From the NCBI GenBank assembly GCA_020634755.1, contig JACKBC010000019.1:1-64000 (forward strand): a stretch of 64,000 bases of DNA. The letters run 5' to 3'. The first letter of the stretch is position 1. Each line of letters starts with the position of its first letter. This DNA comes from Caldilineaceae bacterium. Lineage in GTDB: Bacteria; Chloroflexota; Anaerolineae; Caldilineales; Caldilineaceae. Below are positions 28,749-37,196 of this stretch, in pieces. Position numbers and translations under genes: made by a program. The notes under the pieces were generated by a model, which saw only the letters and a list, made by a program, of their open reading frames with translations, had not been told where the DNA came from and made no database searches.

Positions 28749-30677
28749 ATGAAGCGCTTTACTCTGGCAGCTATTTTGTTGAGTGCCTTTGGCCTGCGCG
28801 TCTGGTTGTTGGGTCACCAGGAGCTGCGCGGGGATGAAGCATTTGGCTATTTCTTTAGCCTCATGCGCTTTGAAGACATTATCAAGCAGACGCTGACGCT
28901 GCAAGAGCCACACCCGGTGGCCAGCTATTTTTTGCAGAAAGTTTGGTTGGGTTGGGCCGGCCACAGCGAATTTGCGCTGCGGTTCCTCAGCGCTTGGTTT
29001 GGCGTGGCCGCCGTGGCCCTGGTCTACCGGCTGGGCATAACGCTGCGGCTGGGAGACGTGCGGGCGCAAGCCGCCGCCGCGCTCATGGCGGTCAGTCCGT
29101 ATGCCGTTTGGCACAGCCAAGATGCCCGCATGTACAGCATGAGCCTGGCGCTCACAATTTGCAGCACTTGGCTGGCGCTAGAGTGGATAACGGCCGCGTG
29201 GACGGCTGGCCAGCTTCGCCGCCGGCTGTTGGGGGCAGGCTATCTGGCCATCAGCTGGCTGGCGCTGCAAACTCACTACTACGCACTCTTTGTGATTGTG
29301 GCGCAAAATCTGTTTGCCCTTATTTCCACCGCGCAGCTTTCACCGCTGCAAATCGTCGGGGGCGGCGCAATGGCAGCCGCGCCAGAGCAGCGGCCCTATC
29401 TGCGGCGCATTCTGCCTTGGTTGGCGCTCCAAATCGCGCTGGGGCTGCTCTATTTGCCCTGGCTCATTCAGGCGCAGTCGATTCTGGGCGGCTACGTGGG
29501 CAATGGCGATTCACCACTGTTTTTGAGCATGCTCACACGTTCGGCCACAGCCTTTGCCGTGGGCGAAAGCCTGGCCGTGCCGCAGCGTTGGCTATTTATA
29601 GCCGCCGCCGGGCTGCTCTTGATAATGGGCAGCACTCGGCTAATACGCGGCAACCGCAGCAGCAAACGGGCCGCGTTGCTGCTGTTGCTATATTTGTGTA
29701 CGCCCCTGCTGGCTACTTGGGTGGGCTCGCTCCAGCGCCCCATTTTCAACGAACGCTATCTCATTGCTTCAACGCCCCCCTTTTACTTGCTCATAGCGGC
29801 TTCGCTGCCCAAAGTGGCGCTACCGCTGGCCAAACTCCTTTCCGTCAAAAGTTCGCTCTTTGTGGCTTGGCTCTTCATCGTCGTCGGTGGCGGTATGGCC
29901 TTGAGCCTCTACAACCACTATACGAATCCCGCTTTCAGTAAAACCATTGGCTGGCGCGAACTATCCGCCACGTTGGAGCGCATGGCCGCCGGGCTGCCGG
30001 TGGACGATGCGCGCATGGTGGAAAATTTTCCAGACCCCACGCTCTGGTACTATTACACAGGGCCGGTGGAGCATCTGGTGTTGCCGCCGGCGCCGCATGA
30101 TGCAGATGGGGCCAAACGCGAGGTGGCCGCACTGGGGCAAACGGGCCGCGTCATATTGGTCGTGCAGCCGGCAGATAATTGGGACAATAGCGGCATTGCG
30201 CAAGCGGCGCTGTCCATGCGCTATCGCTTGCTGGCCGAGACGCAGGCTGGCCCGTGGCCGGTGCAAATCTATACGCTGCCGCCGCAAACTATCTCCCCCA
30301 CCCACCAAGAATTCCAAAATGGCGTCAAGTTAACCGGCATTGCGCAGGCGCCCGCCACCGTTGTGCCGGGCGGACTGCTGACCGTACATTTGCGTTGGGA
30401 TTTGGCCGGGGCCACGCTAAACGGCAGTGAAAAGGTCTTTGTGCATCTAATGGGGCCGGAAAATCAACTTGTGGCGCAAAGCGACCGTCCGCTACTTGTG
30501 AACAGCACCACAGAATTTACATCCAGTTATGGTATACTGATACCCGCCACGGCGCCGGCGGGGCCATATGGCCTGCTGGTGGGGCTTTACGATCCCAATT
30601 TGGACGGGGCGCCGCGCGTGTTGACCAGCGATGGCGCCGACACAGTGGAGATTGGGGTGATGCAGGCGGGTGAGTAG
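28749..30677 (+). CDS. Membrane glycosyltransferase of the GT39/ArnT-like type
   Basis: A 642-residue polytopic protein. The first loop has ELRGDEAFGYFF, carrying the Asp-Glu pair, followed by HPVASYFLQKVWLGWAG and SQDARMYSMSLAL. These are the same landmarks as in the 19626 gene, so it is a paralogue with the same chemistry. The final 125 residues are a beta-rich domain with PGGLLTVHLRWDLAG, EKVFVHLMGPEN and PYGLLVGLYDPNLDGAPRVLTSDGAD. A 190-base spacer without recognisable features separates it from the YfhO-like gene, so it may have its own promoter. Confidence 0.83.
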   Translation: MKRFTLAAILLSAFGLRVWLLGHQELRGDEAFGYFFSLMRFEDIIKQTLTLQEPHPVASYFLQKVWLGWAGHSEFALRFLSAWFGVAAVALVYRLGITLRLGDVRAQAAAALMAVSPYAVWHSQDARMYSMSLALTICSTWLALEWITAAWTAGQLRRRLLGAGYLAISWLALQTHYYALFVIVAQNLFALISTAQLSPLQIVGGGAMAAAPEQRPYLRRILPWLALQIALGLLYLPWLIQAQSILGGYVGNGDSPLFLSMLTRSATAFAVGESLAVPQRWLFIAAAGLLLIMGSTRLIRGNRSSKRAALLLLLYLCTPLLATWVGSLQRPIFNERYLIASTPPFYLLIAASLPKVALPLAKLLSVKSSLFVAWLFIVVGGGMALSLYNHYTNPAFSKTIGWRELSATLERMAAGLPVDDARMVENFPDPTLWYYYTGPVEHLVLPPAPHDADGAKREVAALGQTGRVILVVQPADNWDNSGIAQAALSMRYRLLAETQAGPWPVQIYTLPPQTISPTHQEFQNGVKLTGIAQAPATVVPGGLLTVHLRWDLAGATLNGSEKVFVHLMGPENQLVAQSDRPLLVNSTTEFTSSYGILIPATAPAGPYGLLVGLYDPNLDGAPRVLTSDGADTVEIGVMQAGE

Positions 30678-30783
30678 CTCATTTTATTGCATGATTCTTA
30701 AACCGAATAAGTTTGTTGCGCGGTGCGTGTACCGCTTGACGCACTACGCAACAGGTTTCCGTGATGAATGATTCTCGTTTCAT

Positions 30784-32241
30784 ATGTTGCACGTTGCCTA
30801 TCATAGCGCTCAAAATTTAATATTTTCGCCCAATCTGTGGCTGCGGCGGGTGATAATGGGCGTCATCTTGGCCGTGGGCGCTCTAGTTAGCGCGCTCTAT
30901 GTGGGCGTCTTGGGGCCAACCATTGCGCTGGCCACGGCGCTGGCGCTGATTGGCGGTGTGATGATCCTGCTGGATACACACTGGGGATTTGTGGCGCTGG
31001 TGGCGGTGGTCTTTGGGCTGCCGTTTGGCACGCTGCCGTTCAGCATAGGCTTCAAACCGTCCTTTCTGGATCTGGCGCTGGGTGCGCTCTTTTTTGTGTG
31101 GGTTTTCAAGCTGGTGATCGGTCAGGAGCGCCAGTTTATTGGTTCACCTTTGGGGCTGCTGGTGGGCCTCTTTATGCTGATGGCGGTCTTTAGCTTTACG
31201 TACGGGCTGACCCACAGCAGCGCCAACTCTTTTTTGTTGCGCCGCTTTGGCGAAATTCTGATTGGCATTGGGCTCTTTTTTGTGGCCGTGAATACGGTGC
31301 GCACCAAAGCCGAAGTGCTGTGGGTGACGCGCTGGCTCATGCTGGGTGGATTGGGTTGCGCCGGCCTAGCCGTGCTCTTTTACTTTTTGCCCACCGCGCA
31401 GACCGTGTGGATTCTCGATCGGCTGGCCCGCTTTGATTACCCGGGCGGTCTTGGCGCCTTGCGCTGGATTGAGGACGATCCTGAAGGCACCATGCGCGCC
31501 ATTGGCACGGCGGTGGATCCCAACGTGCTGGGCGGCATGATGATTCTGGTGGGTGGGCTGGCGGCGCCGCAGCTATTTAGCCGGGAACGCATTTTCCCGC
31601 GCTGGTTGACGCTGTTTATGCTGCTCATGGCGACATTGGCCATCTATTTGACCTACAGCCGTTCGGCGCTGCTGGGGTTGGCCACGTCGATTGGGCTGCT
31701 GGCGCTACTTAAATATCGGCGGCTCATTCCGCTGGCCCTGGTGGGTGGCCTGCTGCTCTTTGTGTTGCCACAAACCCAGGAATATGTCGTGCGGCTGCTG
31801 GAGGGCTTTGCCGGGGCGGATCAGGCCACGCAAATGCGCTTTGGCGAATATAAAGACGCGCTGATTTTGATCAATCGCTATCCGCTGTTTGGCGTGGGCT
31901 TTACCGGCGTGCCGGATATTGACATCTACCTGGGCGTGAGCATGTTATATCTGATCATTGCCGAAAACATGGGGCTGATCGGATTGGCCATTTTCCTATT
32001 CGTGATGGCGGGCTTCTTTATGATGCTGCTGCGGGCATGGCGACGCGGTTTTGAGCCGGGCCTCGAGGCAATTTTGTTGGGCTATGGCGGCGCAGTCTGT
32101 GGCGCGCTGGTCAGCGGCGTCTTTGATCACTACTGGTTCAATATGACCTATCCGCATATGACGGTCCTCTTCTGGCTCTATTTGGGCATGGCGACCGCCA
32201 CCATTTTGGTACAAAAGAGCGCCGCAGAAGTTCAAGCATAG
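30784..32241 (+). CDS. O-antigen ligase/polymerase-like membrane protein (Wzy_C)
   Basis: A 485-residue protein with about 12 membrane segments. The large periplasmic loop contains GTAVDPNVLGGMM and, after YLTYSRSALLGL, ALILINRYPLFGVGF. This is the PxxGxG pattern typical of Wzy and WaaL proteins. It would either polymerise repeat units or ligate a finished glycan to its acceptor; the two cannot be told apart from sequence. It ends the surface-glycan region. A ribosome site is not obvious at the chosen ATG. Confidence 0.83.
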   Translation: MLHVAYHSAQNLIFSPNLWLRRVIMGVILAVGALVSALYVGVLGPTIALATALALIGGVMILLDTHWGFVALVAVVFGLPFGTLPFSIGFKPSFLDLALGALFFVWVFKLVIGQERQFIGSPLGLLVGLFMLMAVFSFTYGLTHSSANSFLLRRFGEILIGIGLFFVAVNTVRTKAEVLWVTRWLMLGGLGCAGLAVLFYFLPTAQTVWILDRLARFDYPGGLGALRWIEDDPEGTMRAIGTAVDPNVLGGMMILVGGLAAPQLFSRERIFPRWLTLFMLLMATLAIYLTYSRSALLGLATSIGLLALLKYRRLIPLALVGGLLLFVLPQTQEYVVRLLEGFAGADQATQMRFGEYKDALILINRYPLFGVGFTGVPDIDIYLGVSMLYLIIAENMGLIGLAIFLFVMAGFFMMLLRAWRRGFEPGLEAILLGYGGAVCGALVSGVFDHYWFNMTYPHMTVLFWLYLGMATATILVQKSAAEVQA

Positions 32242-32247
32242 AAAAAT

Positions 32248-32265
32248 CACGACTTGCGCAGCGCC
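32248..32265 (-). repeat. Dispersed GGCGCTGCG repeat, inverted copy
   Basis: On the minus strand this reads GGCGCTGCGCAAGTCGTG, one base different from 2631-2648, and is preceded by ACCCACGCCAGCTACT. It lies in the 63-base gap before lipA. Confidence 0.5.
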
Positions 32266-32304
32266 AGTAGCTGGCGTGGGTCCTAAAAATAGAGGGATAG
32301 CGGA

Positions 32305-33255
32305 GTGAGCGAGCAGGCAACTATTACGCGTGGGGAGTTTGGCAATATTACGTTAGAAGCGCCGCCGACATTGAGCAGCGGTGGCCAGCTGACGCGCGGG
32401 CGCCGGCCCGAGTGGCTGCGCGTGCGCCATCCCGATAGCCCCAAATATCGCGAGCTGAAAGGGCTCTTTCGCGGCAAACATTTGCACACGGTGTGCGAAG
32501 AAGCCATGTGCCCCAACATTGGTGAATGCTGGGGGCGCGGCACGGCCACCTTTCTGCTCATGGGCGATACCTGTACGCGCAGCTGCGGTTTCTGCAAAAT
32601 CAAGACCGGTCGACCCGGCGCGCTGGATCCTGACGAGCCGCGCAAAGTGGGTGAGAGTATTCAGGCCATGGATTTGCAACACGCGGTGCTGACCAGCGTT
32701 AATCGGGATGAACTGGCCGATGGCGGCGCCTGGGTTTTTGCTGAAAGCATCCGCTGGATTCGGCGGTTGCAGCCCGGCTGCACCATCGAAGTATTGATCC
32801 CCGATTTCAAGGGCGACTGGAGCGCGCTGCAAATTGTTATGGATGCCCAGCCGGAAATTTTGAATCACAACACCGAGACCGTGCCGCGTCTCTACAAAAC
32901 GGTACGGCCCCAGGCCAAATATCTGCGCAGCATGGAGCTATTGCAGCGCGCCAAGGAGATGGACGCGCAGGCGCTGACCAAATCTGGCATTATGTTGGGG
33001 CTGGGTGAAACGTTCGATGAAATTTACCAGGTGATGGACGATTTGCGGGCGCACAGTGTGGATATTTTGACCATGGGGCAATATTTGCAGCCCAGCCGTT
33101 TTCACTTGCCGATTACGCGCTATTACACACCGCAAGAGTTCGAGCAGCTCAAAGAAGCGGGGTTGGCGCGCGGCTTCAAGTGGGTGGAGAGCGGTCCCCT
33201 CGTGCGCAGCAGCTATCATGCCGATGGACAGGCCCATTTAAGCCCGCGCGCATAA
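32305..33255 (+). CDS. lipA: Lipoyl synthase
   Basis: Radical-SAM enzyme that inserts two sulfurs into protein-bound octanoyl groups to make lipoate for pyruvate and 2-oxoglutarate dehydrogenases and glycine cleavage. It has 316 residues with a GTG start. The auxiliary cluster ligands are C64, C69 and C75 (C-x4-C-x5-C, in CEEAMCPNIGEC). The radical-SAM ligands are C90, C94 and C97 (CTRSCGFC). The C-terminal SSYHADG carries the conserved serine. No lipB or lplA is next to it. Confidence 0.96.
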   Translation: MSEQATITRGEFGNITLEAPPTLSSGGQLTRGRRPEWLRVRHPDSPKYRELKGLFRGKHLHTVCEEAMCPNIGECWGRGTATFLLMGDTCTRSCGFCKIKTGRPGALDPDEPRKVGESIQAMDLQHAVLTSVNRDELADGGAWVFAESIRWIRRLQPGCTIEVLIPDFKGDWSALQIVMDAQPEILNHNTETVPRLYKTVRPQAKYLRSMELLQRAKEMDAQALTKSGIMLGLGETFDEIYQVMDDLRAHSVDILTMGQYLQPSRFHLPITRYYTPQEFEQLKEAGLARGFKWVESGPLVRSSYHADGQAHLSPRA

Positions 33256-33324
33256 GCCGCGTCGATTTTTGATATATCTCCACGCACCTTTGACTCCTCG
33301 GTTGAACAGGGTTATTATCAATGC

Positions 33325-33607
33325 ATGATCAAGTCATTCAAAGATAGGGAAGCGGAAAAGTTATTCAATGGACGCTTTTCGCAAAAGTTACCCCAAGATA
33401 TTCAGCGGGTGGCCGAACGTAAATTGATTTTGCTGCATCGCTCCCTATCACTACATGACTTGCGTGTTCCACCATCGAACAGGTTAGAAGCATTAAAAGG
33501 AGATCGTAGAGGTCAATTTAGCATTCGCATTAATTTCTCAATGGCGAATCTGTTTTGAATGGCGAGAAGATGGCGTCTATGAGGTTGAAATAGTCGATTA
33601 TCATTGA
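33325..33607 (+). pseudogene. higB: HigB/RelE-type toxin gene with a +1 frameshift
   Basis: The start MIKSFKDREAEKLFNGRFSQ and the centre DLRVPPSNRLEALKGDRRGQFSIRIN are those of the HigB mRNA interferase family. After codon 72 the frame is lost, giving a premature stop at 33556-33558. Removing one base in AATTTCTCAATGG (about 33532-33538) restores WRICFEWREDGVYEVEIVDYH and a stop at 33605-33607, 12 bases before the antitoxin gene. As read, the toxin lacks its C-terminal catalytic strand and would be inactive. A single-base sequencing error would also explain it. Confidence 0.8.
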
Positions 33608-33619
33608 GGTTGTATAAAT

Positions 33620-33916
33620 ATGAGAGACTTTCCACCGATTCATCCAGGTGAGATTTTAAAGGAAGAATTTTTAGTACCCATGGCAATTAGCGAAGAGCGT
33701 CTTGCTGAGGATATCGGAATTCCTTCAATAAATATCAGCAACATTATCCAGGGAGAGAGTGGAATCAGCGCCGACGTTGCGCTGCGACTCGCGCGTTATT
33801 TCGGCATGTCGGTAGAGTGTTGGACAGGCATCCAAATTCATTACGAAATCGAAAAAGCAAAAATGATCTTGGCGGATCGACTAGAAAAAGAGGTCAAGAT
33901 TTTTGCGCCAGCTTAA
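33620..33916 (+). CDS. higA: HigA-family antitoxin
   Basis: A 98-residue helix-turn-helix protein of the HigA/VapI type. It begins RDFPPIHPGEILKEEFL, the classical HigA opening, followed by the recognition region (SEERLAEDIGIPSINISNIIQGE) and RLARYFGMSVECWTGIQ. It normally binds the toxin and represses its own operon. The gene is intact although the toxin just upstream is frameshifted. This is a common state, because an antitoxin alone is harmless and a toxin alone is not. Confidence 0.9.
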   Translation: MRDFPPIHPGEILKEEFLVPMAISEERLAEDIGIPSINISNIIQGESGISADVALRLARYFGMSVECWTGIQIHYEIEKAKMILADRLEKEVKIFAPA

Positions 33917-33968
33917 TTACCATCCGGATACGAATGGACCGGAATATATTAGGCCGCGAGTGGATGTA

Positions 33969-34030
33969 TCGGTGAGCGGGTGACACGGTGACCGAGCCTG
34001 TCGCAGTTATCGTGTCACCGCTCACCCTGT
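33969..34030. repeat. Short-word hairpin between higA and the DinB-like gene
   Basis: CGGTGAGCGGGTGACACGGTG can pair with TTATCGTGTCACCGCTCACC. The arms are built from GGTGAC-type words, as at 41095-41175. It lies between two convergent genes and may end both transcripts, though it has no T-tract. Confidence 0.55.
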
Positions 34031-34041
34031 CAAACTCCCCA

Positions 34042-34554
34042 TCACTCCGTCACCACCAGCGATGCAATCCAGCGCATGTGCTCTTGAAAATGATGGACCG
34101 TGTTGCCGTAGATCACGTTGATGGCAGGCGGACCGTCACCATCGCCTGGCTCGTTGGGCAGGTAGTGCGAATAGGGTTTGTGCAGATCGTCATCGGTCAG
34201 CGGCTCGATTAGCGCCATCAGGGCAGCGTGCGTATTGCGGAATTGTTGAAGCACATCGGCCAATGGTTGGTCCAGATGCTGCGCATAAATAGCCGCATTG
34301 ATCTGATCTTCATCTTCGCTTAAGTAGACCATTTCCGGCACACCCAACCCTGCGTGCCGATCCCGCCCCTGCAAAAAGAAGAGCACCGAACGCTCCCATG
34401 CCGTCAAATGCGCCAGGGCATCCTTAACGGACCAGCCCATTGCATCTTTCTGTTGCTCCATTTGCGCAGCCGAAAGTAAGTTCAGTTCACGATTGAGAGC
34501 CAGCCACGCCTGCTCAATAGCAGGCATTAATTCAGCTTTGGCTGTAACCGTCAT
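34042..34554 (-). CDS. DinB-like four-helix bundle protein (ClbS/DfsB type)
   Basis: A 170-residue protein from the ATG at 34554; a GTG at 34563 overlapping the upp stop would add three residues. It has the ClbS/DfsB landmark GWSVKDALAHLTAWERSVLFFLQG and a C-terminal HHFQEHMRWIASL. ClbS is a cyclopropane hydrolase that protects against colibactin, and DinB relatives are metal-bound stress proteins. H33-like metal positions are not obvious apart from the two C-terminal histidines. Translational coupling with upp is likely. The actual role is unknown. Confidence 0.75.
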   Translation of the reverse strand: MTVTAKAELMPAIEQAWLALNRELNLLSAAQMEQQKDAMGWSVKDALAHLTAWERSVLFFLQGRDRHAGLGVPEMVYLSEDEDQINAAIYAQHLDQPLADVLQQFRNTHAALMALIEPLTDDDLHKPYSHYLPNEPGDGDGPPAINVIYGNTVHHFQEHMRWIASLVVTE

Positions 34555-34559
34555 ACCGA

Positions 34560-35210
34560 TCACGCCGTACCAAACTGGCGGTCGCCAGCATCGCCCAGAC
34601 CAGGCCAGATAAAGCCTTCGGGGAATGGATCTGCCGCATTGGTCAGGCGCTCATCGACAGCGGCCACATGGATGACCACATCCGGATGTTCTTTTTGCAG
34701 GGCGGCAATGCCTTCTGGCGCCGCAATCAGCCCCACAAACTTGATGCGCTCCACGCCCCAACGCTTGAGCACGTCCACGGCGGCAATAGCCGACCCACCT
34801 GTAGCCAACATGGGATCGAGCAATAGACAGAGCTGCACGGTGGGCGAAACCGGTAGCTTGTTGTAATATTCCACCGGTTTTAGCGTGCGCTCATCGCGAT
34901 AGAGCCCCAAATGCCACACTTCAGCCTGTGGCATGATCTGCCACGCTCCATCCACCATGCCCAATCCGGCGCGCAGAATCGGGACCAACCCCACCTTTTG
35001 CGCCACGCGCTGCTGTGTTGTTTTGACCAGCGGCGTCTGCACAGAAAATGGTTCCGTGGGCAGATCCATTGTTGCTTCATAACAGAGCATCATGGAAAGC
35101 TCGCTGATCAGGGCCCGAAATTTTTTGGGTTCTGTTTCTGTACGGCGCAGGAGCGTTAACTTATGCGCAACAAGGGGATGTGATGATGGAAAGACATTGG
35201 GTACAGACAC
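34560..35210 (-). CDS. upp: Uracil phosphoribosyltransferase
   Basis: Salvages uracil to UMP with PRPP. I set the start at a GTG (35210-35208) because AGAAGGAG lies seven bases upstream, giving 216 residues (MSVPNVFPSSHPLVAHKL). A longer frame to 35330 adds non-family sequence. Visible features are VPILRAGLGMVDG, the PRPP-binding LDPMLATGGSAIAA and the uracil-contacting GFIWPGLGDAGDRQFGT at the end. All are normal for Upp. It is followed by the DinB-like gene on the same strand. Confidence 0.95.
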   Translation of the reverse strand: MSVPNVFPSSHPLVAHKLTLLRRTETEPKKFRALISELSMMLCYEATMDLPTEPFSVQTPLVKTTQQRVAQKVGLVPILRAGLGMVDGAWQIMPQAEVWHLGLYRDERTLKPVEYYNKLPVSPTVQLCLLLDPMLATGGSAIAAVDVLKRWGVERIKFVGLIAAPEGIAALQKEHPDVVIHVAAVDERLTNAADPFPEGFIWPGLGDAGDRQFGTA

Positions 35211-35400
35211 AACGAGGCTCCTTCTGACATTTTTTGGATTGTATGTAGAAACAGGCCACCAACTTATTAGAGCCAGTAGTTCACGCTTGGGTAACATTGG
35301 CGGTAGAGAACGCTCATTTCTCGCCGGCACAACGCTGTAGAGAACGTGCGTGCCATAAAACCATCAACGTCTGTGAGCTACCGAGCGTTTGCGCATTGGT

Positions 35401-35775
35401 TCAATTCATGCGGCCGCGGCGGCTCAGGCGTTCGACTTCGCGCTGACAGTTGAGGCAAAGGGTGGCGTCGGGCTTCACTTCTAGCCGCTCGGGCGGAATG
35501 GGCTGGCCGCAACGTTCGCAGATGCCATACTTGCCCTTGGCCATAGAAGTCAGAGCCGCATCAATATCTTTGAGCTTACGTTCCAAAATGGCGATCAAAG
35601 CCGCGTTCTTTTCGCGCTCAAAGATTTCCGCGTCGCCCTCTTCAGGATCTATGTCTACTTCGGCCAGCATAAATTCGCGCAATGTATTCAACTCTTCTTC
35701 CGCAATGGTCCGTTCTTCAATCAATTTGGCCTGTTCATTTGTCATGGTCTTGTTTGTCGCATCTTCTTTCTGCAC
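35401..35775 (-). CDS. DksA/TraR C4-type zinc finger protein
   Basis: A 124-residue protein from a GTG at 35775-35773, with GGAGG six bases upstream. A long helical hairpin (EERTIAEEELNTLREFML to AILERKLKDIDAALTSM) carries acidic residues between its arms. It is followed by YGICERCGQPIPPERLEVKPDATLC and CLNCQREVE, a four-cysteine zinc finger. DksA-type proteins insert into the RNA polymerase secondary channel and modulate promoters with ppGpp. TraR/YbiI-type short relatives act without it. The length suits the general family; the target genes are unknown. Confidence 0.88.
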   Translation of the reverse strand: MQKEDATNKTMTNEQAKLIEERTIAEEELNTLREFMLAEVDIDPEEGDAEIFEREKNAALIAILERKLKDIDAALTSMAKGKYGICERCGQPIPPERLEVKPDATLCLNCQREVERLSRRGRMN

Positions 35776-36122
35776 AATCAACCTCCGTTGAGCATTTGGG
35801 TAAATATATTCAGCAGATCGCAACGAGAAGAGATAAGGGTGGATTTACCGAATGCGCCCTATGTCCATATGGCAAACATCGCTGTGATGTCCCGTTATTA
35901 AAAAGTAAGACAGGTTATAGCAGCTTTTCAACTAAAGGTCAAGCGCTAAAATTGCCAAAATCGCCATTTATTTCGATTCACACGCTTTTCTGATATAATA
36001 TGCGCACATAGAACAAACGTGCAAACCTATTGACGATCTTGAATTTACGATTTACACAAAGACCGCGTAGACAAACAGAAATCGTAAATCGTAAGTGTAA
36101 ATCCCAAAAAATCGAGTGTAGA
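35776..36122. other. Intergenic region between divergent dksA-like and ruvB genes, with a short-word hairpin
   Basis: No gene seen in 347 bases. At 36041-36103, GAATTTACGATTTACAC and a right arm made of AAATCGTAAATCGTAAG words form a hairpin just before ruvB. A CAGCAGATCGCAA string at about 35812-35824 matches one end of the family B element at 2451. Both genes must start from here, but no promoter was clear. Confidence 0.5.
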
Positions 36123-37196
36123 ATGGCCGATGAACGGAGTCTGAGCGCCAAGAGCGAAAGTGAAAGCGTACGGCAAGAACGGGCGGTTTCTGCCGACGCC
36201 AAGCCCAGTGAAAAACGAGTGGACCACGCACTGCGACCACGCACGCTGGACGAGATGATTGGACAAGACCGGCTGCGCGATAAGATCAAAATTCTGGTGC
36301 AGGCGGCGCGCCAGCGCGGTGAAGCCCTGGATCACGTCCTGCTGTATGGGCCGCCGGGGCTGGGCAAAACCACGTTGAGCTACGTGCTGGCCAATGAAAT
36401 GCAGGGCAGCCTGAAAGTGAGCGCCGGGCCGGCCATTGAAAAAGCCGGCGATCTGGCGGCGATTTTGACCAATCTGCGCGCCGGCGACATCCTTTTTATT
36501 GACGAAATTCATCGGCTGCGTACGGCTGTGGAAGAAGTGCTCTACCCCGCCATGGAAGACTATTCGCTCAACATTGTGGTGGGCAGCGGGCCGGGCGCCC
36601 GTAATATCCAGCTGAGTCTGCCCCGCTTTACGGTGGTGGGCGCCACCACGCGGCTGGCCATGCTTACCTCGCCGCTGCGGGCGCGCTTTGGTGTGGTAGA
36701 GCGTTTTGACTTTTACGAAGTGGCCGCGCTGCAAGAAATTGTGACGCGGGCCGCTGGTCTGCTCAAGGTGCCCATCGATCGGGAAGGCGCCCACGAAATT
36801 GCGCGCCGCTCCCGCGGGACGCCGCGCGTGGCGCTGCGCTTGCTGCGCCGCGTGCGCGACTATGCCCAAGTTATGAGCAATGGCCACATTGAGCGCGAGA
36901 TTGCGCATACGGCCCTGGTGTTGCAGGAGATTGATGAGCTGGGGCTAGACGATCTGGACCGGCGGGTGCTCGATTCAATTATCACCAAATTTGGCGGGGG
37001 CCCCGTGGGGTTGGATACGCTGGCCGCCAGCATTAGCGAAGAGGGCGATACCATTATGGATGTGGTCGAGCCCTATTTGCTGCAACTGGGCTTTTTGGAT
37101 CGCACGCCCCGCGGTCGCGTGGCCACGCGCCGCGCCTATGAACACATGAATGTGCCCTACACCGACGCGCCGCAGCAAGGGTCACTCTTTGATTAA
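36123..37196 (+). CDS. ruvB: Holliday junction branch-migration helicase RuvB
   Basis: Hexameric AAA+ motor that, with RuvA, drives branch migration of Holliday junctions. I use the ATG at 36123 (MADERSLSAKS), giving 357 residues; the longer frame to 36030 would include the hairpin. The Walker A is GPPGLGKT (76-83), the Walker B is ILFIDEIHRL and the sensor 1 region is VVGATTRLAMLTSPLRARFG. The C-terminal winged helix has QLGFLDRTPRGRVATRRAYEH. ruvA and ruvC are not adjacent. Its stop overlaps the stop of the convergent gene by four bases. Confidence 0.96.
   Translation: MADERSLSAKSESESVRQERAVSADAKPSEKRVDHALRPRTLDEMIGQDRLRDKIKILVQAARQRGEALDHVLLYGPPGLGKTTLSYVLANEMQGSLKVSAGPAIEKAGDLAAILTNLRAGDILFIDEIHRLRTAVEEVLYPAMEDYSLNIVVGSGPGARNIQLSLPRFTVVGATTRLAMLTSPLRARFGVVERFDFYEVAALQEIVTRAAGLLKVPIDREGAHEIARRSRGTPRVALRLLRRVRDYAQVMSNGHIEREIAHTALVLQEIDELGLDDLDRRVLDSIITKFGGGPVGLDTLAASISEEGDTIMDVVEPYLLQLGFLDRTPRGRVATRRAYEHMNVPYTDAPQQGSLFD

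Noticed and set aside
33988..34212. A 74-codon plus-strand frame after higA
   Set aside because: It lies opposite the DinB-like gene and across a hairpin, and no family was recognised.
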